This document shows positions 1-5,942 of a DNA stretch of 9,215 bases, piece by piece. Within the stretch, counting starts at the first letter, position 1; every line of letters starts with the position of its first letter. The DNA comes from an uncultured Pseudomonas sp. (GTDB lineage Bacteria > Pseudomonadota > Gammaproteobacteria > Pseudomonadales > Pseudomonadaceae): contig NZ_CAMPHN010000167.1 of assembly GCF_946885885.1 (NCBI RefSeq), positions 1 to 9,215 on the forward strand. The letters are read 5' to 3'. The position numbers and the translations under genes were made by a program. The notes beneath the pieces are model-generated. The model searched no databases. It was given only the letters and a program-made list of their open reading frames with translations, and was not told the DNA's origin.

Positions 1-6
1 CCTCGG

Positions 7-29
7 ATTGTTTGGATTTTACAAACAGT
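7..29. promoter_or_regulatory. dyad upstream of the RidA-family gene, possible operator
   Basis: TGTTTG (9-14) and CAAACA (22-27) are perfect inverted 6-bp arms around a 7-nt AT-rich centre. One T·G pair and one A-T pair extend them to 7-29. The dyad lies about 100 bp upstream of the RidA-family start in a leader with no convincing gene. This layout fits a dimeric transcription-factor site, but no regulator or clear -35/-10 pair is visible, so the role is inferred. Confidence 0.25.
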
Positions 30-116
30 GATGGCCAGAGTTGCTCGTTTATCGGTCGGCTACAAGCCCTTACATTCACTCCATCGCTAACTTTCCGGTC
101 GCTTTCGACCCTTGAT

Positions 117-121
117 GGAGG
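117..121 (+). promoter_or_regulatory. ribosome binding site that fixes the RidA-family start
   Basis: GGAGG lies 7 nt before the ATG at 129. It favours that codon over the in-frame ATG at 12, which would add 39 residues unlike any Rid protein. Confidence 0.8.
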
Positions 122-128
122 TATCCAG

Positions 129-533
129 ATGAGCACACGTGACGTCATTTTCCCGCCCGGGCGCCAGGCGCTTTATGAGCGCAACCGCTACTCGCCGGCG
201 ATCCGTTCCAATGGCTTTCTGTTCGTCTCCGGTCAGGTCGGCAGCAAAGAAGACGGCTCGCCCGAAGCCGAACTCGAGCAACAGGTCAGGAGCGCATTCA
301 GCAACCTGAACGCGATATTGGGCGAAGCGGGTTGCACATTCGACGATGTGGTCGATGTCACCATCTTTATCGTCGACCCCGAATCCAAGTTCGAGACCAT
401 CTGGAAGGTTGTTCCGGAGTTCTGGGGTAACGCCCCGCACCCGACCTTAACCGCCGTTGGCGTGACCTGGCTGTATGGCTTCCAGTTCGAGATCAAGGTG
501 ATCGCCAAGCTTCCTGAGCGCACCACCAACTGA
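129..533 (+). CDS. RidA-family protein, YjgH-like subgroup
   Basis: A 134-aa cytosolic protein of the YjgF/YER057c/UK114 (Rid) fold. Family landmarks are FLFVSGQVGS (30-39), a QVRSAFSNLNAILGEAG helix (52-68), TFDDVVDVTIFIVDP (70-84) and FEIKVIAKLP (120-129). RYSPAIRSNG near the N-terminus and HPTLTAVGVTWLYGF (104-118) closely match my recollection of E. coli YjgH rather than RidA itself. Canonical RidA uses an arginine in a PARS motif (Arg105 in E. coli) for 2-aminoacrylate/imine deamination; the aligned residue here is Leu107. The glutamate of the last strand is kept (Glu121). The protein may therefore not be an enamine/imine deaminase, and its substrate is unknown. It appears monocistronic, with a strong GGAGG before the ATG. 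Family assignment is secure; the function is not. Confidence 0.9.
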   Translation: MSTRDVIFPPGRQALYERNRYSPAIRSNGFLFVSGQVGSKEDGSPEAELEQQVRSAFSNLNAILGEAGCTFDDVVDVTIFIVDPESKFETIWKVVPEFWGNAPHPTLTAVGVTWLYGFQFEIKVIAKLPERTTN

Positions 534-620
534 TCCGCTTCATGCCCCGCGCCTACAGGTGAAACACGCAGGTCCTGCTCGGTGTGCTGCCCAGAACGCA
601 GCTTATGCCGAGCGGTGTCT

Positions 621-652
621 GCGCAGGCTAGAGCCTGAGCGGCTGCTTTTTT
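621..652 (+). terminator. candidate intrinsic terminator after the RidA-family gene
   Basis: CAGGC (624-628) pairs with GCCTG (633-637) across a TAGA loop. The stem extends outward past a G/A mismatch by a C-G and a G-C pair. TTTTTT occupies 647-652, but 9 nt separate the main stem from the T-run, which is long for a classical terminator. GCAGC (598-602) could instead pair with GCTGC (642-646), which directly abuts the T-run. It lies about 90 bp after the RidA-family stop and 130 bp before the next gene. Confidence 0.35.
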
Positions 653-785
653 AGCTGTCGGCGAATCACGGGAGCGCACGCGATTCGCAAAAACTATCAA
701 TTCAATTTCAAATCAATATTTCATCTATAGGTTCGAGCTGACTAACCTGCACACAACAGCGAATAATTCTCACTCGAGGTGCGCC

Positions 786-1010
786 ATGCTCAAGACCCTG
801 ACCTTTACCCTGATGCATTTCGCCATCGCCTTCTCGGTCACCTATGCCTTGACCGGCAGCGTTTCCGCCAGCGGCCTGGTGGCGGCCATCGAGCCGTTGT
901 GCAACTCGGTCGGTTTCTATTTTCACGAGAAACTCTGGCAGCGTATCGATGCACGCCCAAACGCGGCCACAGAACGTCCGCGGCATGCCTGGTTGCATCA
1001 TCAAGCCTGA
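786..1010 (+). CDS. DUF2061 family small membrane protein
   Basis: A 74-aa protein recognisable as DUF2061. The N-terminal half is hydrophobic (TLTFTLMHFAIAFSVTYALTG, about residues 4-24). A second weaker hydrophobic stretch (ASGLVAAIEPLCNSVGFYFHE, about 28-48) ends in the family signature EPLCN...FHEKLWQRI. The charged C-terminal tail (53-74) is probably cytoplasmic. The biochemical role of DUF2061 is not known to me. The ATG is preceded by GAGGTG (775-780) at 5-nt spacing. It stands alone, with 252 bp upstream and about 95 bp before the glucan-synthase-like gene on the same strand. Confidence 0.85.
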   Translation: MLKTLTFTLMHFAIAFSVTYALTGSVSASGLVAAIEPLCNSVGFYFHEKLWQRIDARPNAATERPRHAWLHHQA

Positions 1011-1105
1011 GTCGTCGATGGGTGTGTCCTTGACGATCTCAGCAAGCCGCACAGGCTAAATCCGTTAAGATGCGCGGCTCGCTCATCATCGATTCGCGCC
1101 CGCTT

Positions 1106-2668
1106 ATGACCGCCACCGCCCGCTTTCCGCTGCTCGCTTATCTCTTCGCCAGTTGTGTCGGCCTGCTCGGCCTGGCGGCCCTGTGGTACGGGCTCGGCCG
1201 GCCGCTGCAACTGGCCGACGCCGGGAGCCCGACGCACAAGCTGCAATGCGCGTCTTACACCCCGTTCGATAAACATCAGTCGCCGTTCGATCAGCCGCTA
1301 CGGATCAGCGAGGCGCGCATGGACGCCGATCTGGCCCTGCTCGGCAAAACCTTCACCTGCCTGCGCACCTATTCGGTCAGCGGCCTGGAAGCGCTGCCGG
1401 CGCTCGCCCGCAAACACGGTTTGAAGCTGATCGTCGGCGCCTGGGTCAGTCGCGATGCGCAGGCGACGGCCGTGGAGATCGCCGGGCTGATCGAGGTGGC
1501 GAATAAACACCCGGATATCATCGAAGCGCTGATCGTCGGCAACGAGGCCCTGCTGCGCAAGGAAGTGACGCCCCAGCAGCTGGTCGCCTTGATCGAGCAG
1601 GTGAAAAGCCGGGTCGAGCAGCCGGTGACCTACGCCGATGTCTGGGAATTCTGGCTGAAACACCCGGAAGTCGCGCCGGCGGTGGATTTCCTCACCATTC
1701 ACCTGCTGCCCTATTGGGAGGACGACCCCGCCGGCATCGACGAGGCGCTGGCCAAAGTCGCCCAGGTGCGCCAGCAGTTCGGCCGCCAATTCGCGCCCAA
1801 GGACATTCTGATCGGCGAAACCGGCTGGCCCAGCGAAGGCCGCCAGCGGGAAACGGCGCTGCCGAGCCGGATCAACCAAGCCCAGTTCATTCGCGGTTTC
1901 GTCGCCCTGGCGGAGCAGCACGGCTGGCGCTACAACCTGATCGAAGCCTTCGACCAACCCTGGAAGCGCGTCAGCGAAGGCGCGGCGGGCGGCTATTGGG
2001 GCTTGTACGACGCCGACCGTCAGGACAAAGCGATACTCGCCGGCGCGGTTTCCAATCTGCCGCATTGGCGGTTCTGGCTGCTCGCCTGCGGGCTGATATT
2101 CGCTGCAGCCTTGGTTGTCGCCGGCACGCCGCGCTCCAACCGCAGTGCCTTGGGCATCCCGTTGATCGCCGCCCTGGGCGCGGCCTGTATCGGCTTATGG
2201 GCCGAGCTGGCCTGGGTCACCAGCCTTTACCTTGGCGAGTGGTTATGGGCGGCGGCATTGCTGGTTTTGAATCTGGTGGTGCTGGGGCATGCGCTGCTGG
2301 CCTCGGGCGACAGGCGCGGCTGGCGCACTCGGCTGTTCGCCTGGCTGGACGCGCGGGCCGGCTGGTGGCTGCTCGCCGCGGGTTTCGCCGGCGCCGCGAT
2401 GATGCTGGCGCTGGTGGTGGACGCGCGCTACCGCAGCTTTCCCAGCGCCGCGTTGCTGCTACCGGCGCTGATCTACCTGTGCCGGCCGGTCGTCGCGCCG
2501 CGCCGGGAAGTCATATTACTGGCGCTAGTGATCGGCGCCGGCATCGCTCCGCAGTTGGTCCAGGAAGGCCTGGGCAACCGCCAGGCAATCGGCTGGGCCA
2601 TAACCTGCGCGCTATTGCTCGCCGCGTTGTGGCGCAGCTTACGGGTAAAGCAGGTTCAGAGCGCCTGA
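1106..2668 (+). CDS. GH17-domain/multi-TM fusion, putative beta-glucan glucosyltransferase
   Basis: A 520-aa inner-membrane protein with an N-terminal TM anchor (about 8-28) and a periplasmic glycoside hydrolase 17 domain (about 45-318). The rest is a hydrophobic C-terminus with roughly six TM segments (about 322-340, 350-370, 378-400, 420-440, 446-460, 468-508). GH17 signatures are IVGNEALL (143-150; proton donor Glu147) and IGETGWPS (236-243; nucleophile Glu238), plus FLTIHLLPYW (195-204) and NLIEAFDQPWK (277-287). Pseudomonas homologues are often called 'beta-(1-6) glucan synthase'. From the GH17 chemistry I infer that it remodels or transglycosylates periplasmic beta-glucan. The in-frame ATG at 1070 would add 12 residues (MRGSLIIDSRPL). 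I prefer 1106 because the TM anchor follows directly and the 1070 ATG sits in a -10-like TTAAGAT context; neither start has a strong ribosome-binding site. The 3' end overlaps the convergent membrane-protein gene by 13 bp. Confidence 0.85.
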   Translation: MTATARFPLLAYLFASCVGLLGLAALWYGLGRPLQLADAGSPTHKLQCASYTPFDKHQSPFDQPLRISEARMDADLALLGKTFTCLRTYSVSGLEALPALARKHGLKLIVGAWVSRDAQATAVEIAGLIEVANKHPDIIEALIVGNEALLRKEVTPQQLVALIEQVKSRVEQPVTYADVWEFWLKHPEVAPAVDFLTIHLLPYWEDDPAGIDEALAKVAQVRQQFGRQFAPKDILIGETGWPSEGRQRETALPSRINQAQFIRGFVALAEQHGWRYNLIEAFDQPWKRVSEGAAGGYWGLYDADRQDKAILAGAVSNLPHWRFWLLACGLIFAAALVVAGTPRSNRSALGIPLIAALGAACIGLWAELAWVTSLYLGEWLWAAALLVLNLVVLGHALLASGDRRGWRTRLFAWLDARAGWWLLAAGFAGAAMMLALVVDARYRSFPSAALLLPALIYLCRPVVAPRREVILLALVIGAGIAPQLVQEGLGNRQAIGWAITCALLLAALWRSLRVKQVQSA

Positions 2669-3036
2669 GCCGCCCGGCGCGGCGCCCGCACCAGACGCAG
2701 CAACGCCAACAGCACGGCAAACACCGCCAGGCTGGCGCTGTACAACACCAGCGCGGGCAAACTCAGGAGCAGCGCCGGCACCGCCAATAGCCGACCGCCA
2801 CGCCCCGGCAGGATGAATGCCAGCGCTGCCGTGACCACGGCGCTCCAGGCCAGCACACGGGTATGGATCAGCCAACCGAGCGTGGCCCGTAGTTCGCACG
2901 CCCAATACTCCGGTATCTCGACGCAACGCCCGACCCAGCGATCGGCTTCCATCAGATTGAACCGCAGCCCATAGCTGCCGGCCAGACAGAGCGCGACGGC
3001 GAGCGCGAGTAGGATCCAGGGAAACAGGCGGGCCAT
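2656..3036 (-). CDS. small membrane protein of unknown function
   Basis: A 126-aa hydrophobic protein with an N-terminal membrane segment or signal anchor (FPWILLALAVALCLAGSYGL, about 5-24). A loop of about 30 residues carries two cysteines (Cys38, Cys47) that could form a disulfide if periplasmic. Further hydrophobic segments lie at about 62-77 and 84-114, and the tail is basic (RLVRAPRRAA). GGAG (complement of 3043-3046) lies 6 nt before the ATG, supporting the start. I do not recognise a named domain. It is convergent with the GH17 fusion gene, so not in its operon, though nearness and membrane location are compatible with a shared envelope role. A longer minus-strand frame over the same region (2639-3187) lacks this coherent hydrophobic pattern and was set aside. 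Confidence 0.75.
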   Translation of the reverse strand: MARLFPWILLALAVALCLAGSYGLRFNLMEADRWVGRCVEIPEYWACELRATLGWLIHTRVLAWSAVVTAALAFILPGRGGRLLAVPALLLSLPALVLYSASLAVFAVLLALLRLVRAPRRAAQAL

Positions 3037-3233
3037 ATGGAACTCCGAGCAAGGGAAAAACGGCAGGCATCAACGGGGGGCAAGAGTAACCGGACGCAGC
3101 GCTAAGCAAAACCGCGATTGATACGAGCAGACCATGCAATCGAGTAAGCGAATCCCTATAGTGCGGTAGCGAATATCTATCGCCCACCCGCTACGGATCG
3201 CAGCTAACCGCAGTCGACCCGAGCCTCACCGTT

Positions 3234-3239
3234 AAAGGA
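3234..3239 (+). promoter_or_regulatory. ribosome binding site that decides the GNAT start
   Basis: AAAGGA directly abuts an ATG at 3240, leaving no spacer, but lies 6 nt before the in-frame ATG at 3246. Normal spacing therefore favours 3246. Confidence 0.6.
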
Positions 3240-3245
3240 ATGACC

Positions 3246-3767
3246 ATGCCGCTATTGAATATCCGCCCCGCCGACCGCGACGATATCCCGCTGATTCTGG
3301 GTTTTATCCGGGAGCTGGCCGAGTACGAAAAACTCGCCGACCAGGCGATCGCCGACCCCGAGCAAATGGCCGAGCACCTATTCGGCCCGCGCCCCTATGC
3401 CGAGGTGCTGATCGGCGAAGTCGATGGGGCGCCAGCCGGCTTCGCGCTGTTTTTCCACAACTACTCGACCTTCCTCGGTAAGCCCGGGATTTACCTGGAG
3501 GACCTCTACGTACGCGCCAGCGCCCGTGGCGCCGGGCTGGGCAAGGCCTTGCTGAGCACATTGGCGCGGCTTGCCGTGGAACGGGGTTGCGGGCGCCTGG
3601 AATGGTCGGTGCTGGACTGGAATGCGCCGGCCATCGGCTTCTACCAACAGCTCGGCGCCCAGCCGCTGGATGAGTGGACGGTCTATCGCCTCACCGGCCC
3701 GGCATTGCTGCAAGTAGCGAATACCCCATTGGCCACGGCACTCGAGGCTGATCCCGCGGTCATATAA
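3246..3767 (+). CDS. GNAT family N-acetyltransferase
   Basis: A 173-aa cytosolic acetyl-CoA-dependent acetyltransferase. The N-terminus (LNIRPADRDDIPLILGFIRELAEYEKL, about 4-30) is typical of the diamine/spermidine/thialysine acetyltransferase branch of GNATs. The pyrophosphate-binding motif A is RGAGLGK (94-100) after YLEDLYVR (83-90). Motif B includes EWSVLDWNAPAIGFYQQLGA (119-138), with the likely general-acid tyrosine at 133. By resemblance the acceptor may be a polyamine or thialysine-like amine, but substrate cannot be read from sequence. The start at 3246 fits the AAAGGA spacing; 3240 would add two residues (MT). A 39-bp gap precedes the next gene on the same strand, so co-transcription is possible. 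Confidence 0.88.
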   Translation: MPLLNIRPADRDDIPLILGFIRELAEYEKLADQAIADPEQMAEHLFGPRPYAEVLIGEVDGAPAGFALFFHNYSTFLGKPGIYLEDLYVRASARGAGLGKALLSTLARLAVERGCGRLEWSVLDWNAPAIGFYQQLGAQPLDEWTVYRLTGPALLQVANTPLATALEADPAVI

Positions 3768-3806
3768 CTCCACGTTATTAGCGCTCTTTGAAAGGGTACT
3801 TTCTCG

Positions 3807-5105
3807 ATGCCGTACTTCATGCGTTTCGCTGCATTAGCGGGCACCCTACTGTGTGCGCTGCCGTTGTCGGCCGCCGACATCGCCGAAAAGGACTACGGCT
3901 ACCCGCTGAGCAATCCGTTCGAAGCGACTATCGCCACCACCCCGCCGGAGCTGCGCCCGCAGCTGCCGGACGACAGCGACATCAGGCAAGACGACCACAA
4001 GGTCAAACTGCGCCCGGAACGCGAATTCGTCCTGCCGGAAAACTTCTGGCCCGTGACCAAAATGGGCTACCGCCTGGCCAGCCAGAAGGGCAAGGCGCCG
4101 CTGATCTTCATCATCGCCGGCACCGGCGCGCACTATTCGAGCAGCCATTCGGAGTACCTGAAGAAGCTGTTCTACGGCGCCGGCTACCACGTGGTGCAGA
4201 TGTCCTCGCCGAGCAGCTACGACTTCATGGCGGCGGCCTCGCGCTTCGCCACGCCGGGTTTTACCAGCGACGACGCCGACGACCTGTACCGCGCCATGCA
4301 GGCCGTGCGCGCGCAGCACCCGGACCTGCAAATCAGCGACTACCACCTCACCGGCTACAGCCTGGGCGCGTTGCATGCGGGCTTCGTCAGCCAACTCGAC
4401 GAAACCCGGCGCAGTTTCAATTTCAAGCGCGTGTTGCTGCTCAACCCGCCGGTCAATCTATACACCTCGATCGGCAACCTGGACCGCCTGGTGCAAACCC
4501 AGGTGAAAGGCATCGACAGCAGCACTACGTTCTACGAGTCGATACTGGCGAAGCTGACCAATTATTTCGTGGAGAAGGGCTATATCGATATCAACGATGC
4601 GCTGCTTTACGACTTCCAGCAGTCCAAGGAACAGCTGTCGGACGAACAAATGGCCATGCTGATCGGCAGCTCATTTCGCTTCTCGGCGGCCGATATCGCC
4701 TTTACCTCGGACCTGATCAACCGCCGCGGGCTGATCACCCCGATCAACTACCCGATCGACGAGAGCACCAGCCTCACGCCTTTCTTCAAGCGTGCGCTGC
4801 AATGCGATTTCGAGTGCTACGTCAACGAACAGCTGCTGCCCATGTGGCGCGCCCGCTATGGCGGCACCGACCTGAACCAGTTGATCCGACAGGTCAGCCT
4901 GTTCGCCATCGAGGATTATCTGAAAAACACCGACAAGATCGCCGTGATGCACAACGCCGACGACCTGATCCTCGGCCCCGGCGATATCGGTTTTCTACGC
5001 CGCACCTTCGGTGACCGCATGACCCTGTACCCGCTCGGCGGGCATTGCGGCAACCTCAATTACCGCGTCAACAGCGACGCCATGTTGGAGTTCTTTCGTG
5101 GCTAA
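3807..5105 (+). CDS. exported alpha/beta-hydrolase-fold serine hydrolase
   Basis: A 432-aa protein with a Sec-type signal peptide (about 1-23, ending LPLSAADIA), so probably periplasmic or envelope-associated. The hydrolase core begins near residue 97 with PLIFIIAGTGAHYSS, which could supply the oxyanion hole. The nucleophile elbow is GYSLG (183-187, Ser185). The acid is probably Asp385 or Asp386 in AVMHNADDLIL, and the base His413 in PLGGHCGNL. Cys333, Cys337 and Cys414 could form disulfides after export. Substrate is unknown. Its last 8 bp overlap the GTG start of mlaA, implying translational coupling and an envelope-lipid connection. AAAGGG (3791-3796) lies 10 nt before the chosen ATG; the in-frame ATG at 3819 would give a shorter signal peptide but worse spacing. 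The fold and triad are clear; esterase, lipase or thioesterase activity is inference. Confidence 0.82.
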   Translation: MPYFMRFAALAGTLLCALPLSAADIAEKDYGYPLSNPFEATIATTPPELRPQLPDDSDIRQDDHKVKLRPEREFVLPENFWPVTKMGYRLASQKGKAPLIFIIAGTGAHYSSSHSEYLKKLFYGAGYHVVQMSSPSSYDFMAAASRFATPGFTSDDADDLYRAMQAVRAQHPDLQISDYHLTGYSLGALHAGFVSQLDETRRSFNFKRVLLLNPPVNLYTSIGNLDRLVQTQVKGIDSSTTFYESILAKLTNYFVEKGYIDINDALLYDFQQSKEQLSDEQMAMLIGSSFRFSAADIAFTSDLINRRGLITPINYPIDESTSLTPFFKRALQCDFECYVNEQLLPMWRARYGGTDLNQLIRQVSLFAIEDYLKNTDKIAVMHNADDLILGPGDIGFLRRTFGDRMTLYPLGGHCGNLNYRVNSDAMLEFFRG

Positions 5106-5871
5106 GCCTTCTTCCTTCGTGCTGACGGCCCTGCTCTTCGGCAGCGGTCTGGTTCAGGCGCAACACAACGTCGATGACGACGGCTTCAAGCAACCGCTGG
5201 AACATCTGCAATTCAACCCAGGCTTGGATCAGCGGGAGTTCGAGCGCTCGAGCCTGGACGCGCTGCAAGTTTATGACCCGCTGGAGTCGTGGAACCGCCG
5301 GGTCTATCACTTCAACTACCGCTTCGACGAATGGGTGTTCCTGCCGATCGTCGAGGGCTACCGCTATGTCACCCCGGATCTGCTGGAGCAGGGTGTCAGC
5401 AACTTTTTCAGCAACCTCGGCGACGTGCCCAACCTGTTCAACAGCCTGCTGCAATTCAAAGGCAAACGTTCGCTGCAGACCAGCGGGCGGCTGCTGCTGA
5501 ACACCACCGTCGGGGTCGCCGGGCTCTGGGATCCGGCGACGAAAATGGGTCTGCCCAAACAGAGCGAAGACTTCGGCCAGACCCTGGGGTTCTACGGCGC
5601 CCCGGCCGGGCCTTATCTGATGTTGCCGTTGCTCGGCCCCTCCAACCTGCGCGACACCGGCGGCCTGGTGGTGGATTTCAACGTGGACTTCCACGCCAAT
5701 CTGCTCAACGTCGCCGCAGCCAGCCGCGCCCACCCGGAAATCGCCTTGCTGGAAGTGGTCGATCAACGCTCCACGGTGAACTTCCGTTACGGTCAGCTCA
5801 ACTCGCCGTTCGAGTACGAGAAGCTGCGCTACTTCTACCACGAGTCGCGCAAACTACAGATCGCCGAATAA
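5098..5871 (+). CDS. mlaA: MlaA (VacJ) family phospholipid-asymmetry protein, without a lipobox
   Basis: MlaA is the outer-membrane component of the Mla system. It removes misplaced phospholipids from the outer leaflet and hands them to periplasmic MlaC for return to the inner membrane. This 257-aa protein carries the family hallmarks DPLESWNRRVYHFN (60-73), GYRYVTPD (87-94), NFFSNLGDVPN (102-112), NTTVGVAGLWDPA (135-147), EDFGQTLGFYGAPAGPY (157-173) and LPLLGPSNLRD (176-186). MlaA of E. coli is a lipoprotein. This one has a signal-peptide-like start (SSFVLTALLFGSGLVQAQ, about 5-22) but no lipobox, and no cysteine anywhere. It starts with GTG, preceded by GGAG at 8-nt spacing, and overlaps the upstream hydrolase gene. 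A terminator-like hairpin follows 18 bp after the stop. The other mla genes are not in this window. Confidence 0.93.
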   Translation: MAKPSSFVLTALLFGSGLVQAQHNVDDDGFKQPLEHLQFNPGLDQREFERSSLDALQVYDPLESWNRRVYHFNYRFDEWVFLPIVEGYRYVTPDLLEQGVSNFFSNLGDVPNLFNSLLQFKGKRSLQTSGRLLLNTTVGVAGLWDPATKMGLPKQSEDFGQTLGFYGAPAGPYLMLPLLGPSNLRDTGGLVVDFNVDFHANLLNVAAASRAHPEIALLEVVDQRSTVNFRYGQLNSPFEYEKLRYFYHESRKLQIAE

Positions 5872-5889
5872 CCAACAGGCTTGACCGAG

Positions 5890-5926
5890 GGGCCGCACCT
5901 GGGTTTTAACCTGGCGCGACCCTTTT
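5890..5926 (+). terminator. intrinsic terminator-like hairpin between mlaA and merR
   Basis: A long imperfect stem pairs GGG (5890-5892) with CCC (5920-5922), CGC (5894-5896) with GCG (5916-5918), and CC (5898-5899) with GG (5913-5914). GGTT/AACC pairing lies at the apex, and the single mismatches are C/A, A/C and T/T. It is followed at once by TTTT (5923-5926). Position after the mlaA stop suits an mlaA terminator. It ends only 5 nt before the merR Shine-Dalgarno sequence, so it could also act as an attenuator. Confidence 0.55.
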
Positions 5927-5942
5927 CATTCGGAGACCGTCC

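Noticed and set aside
1..90. Open frame from the window edge to a TAA at 88-90, as the end of an upstream gene
   Set aside because: About 29 codons with no recognisable motif, and the dyad at 7-29 lies within it; too little to call a gene.
1030..1071. TTGACG and TAAGAT as a promoter for the GH17 gene
   Set aside because: The spacing is about 30 bp and intermediate -10 matches are poor, so no promoter is claimed; the context is only used as a minor argument against the ATG at 1070.
1714..2790. 358-codon plus-strand open frame inside the GH17 gene
   Set aside because: Arg/Gly-rich product with no domain, running through two genes on different strands; a GC-driven shadow frame.
3157..3162. TATAGT as a -10 box for the GNAT gene
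   Set aside because: No acceptable -35 at 16-18 bp upstream, and the nearest TTGATA (3118-3123) is too far away; not strong enough to list.
2639..3187. 182-codon minus-strand frame as the gene in this region
   Set aside because: The 126-aa frame has coherent TM segments and a well-placed GGAG; the longer frame reads as scrambled Arg/Ser/Gly sequence.
3166..3194. GTAGCG/CGCTAC inverted repeat upstream of the GNAT gene
   Set aside because: Only 6-bp arms with a 17-nt spacer and no extension; expected by chance at this base composition.
3788..5014. 408-codon open frame on the plus strand overlapping the hydrolase gene
   Set aside because: It is out of frame with the hydrolase, whose signal peptide and catalytic motifs are intact. 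The product is Arg/Pro/Gln-rich, typical of shadow frames in GC-rich DNA.
5068..5841. 257-codon minus-strand open frame opposite mlaA
   Set aside because: It mirrors mlaA codon structure and has no recognisable motif or supported start; mlaA is unambiguous.
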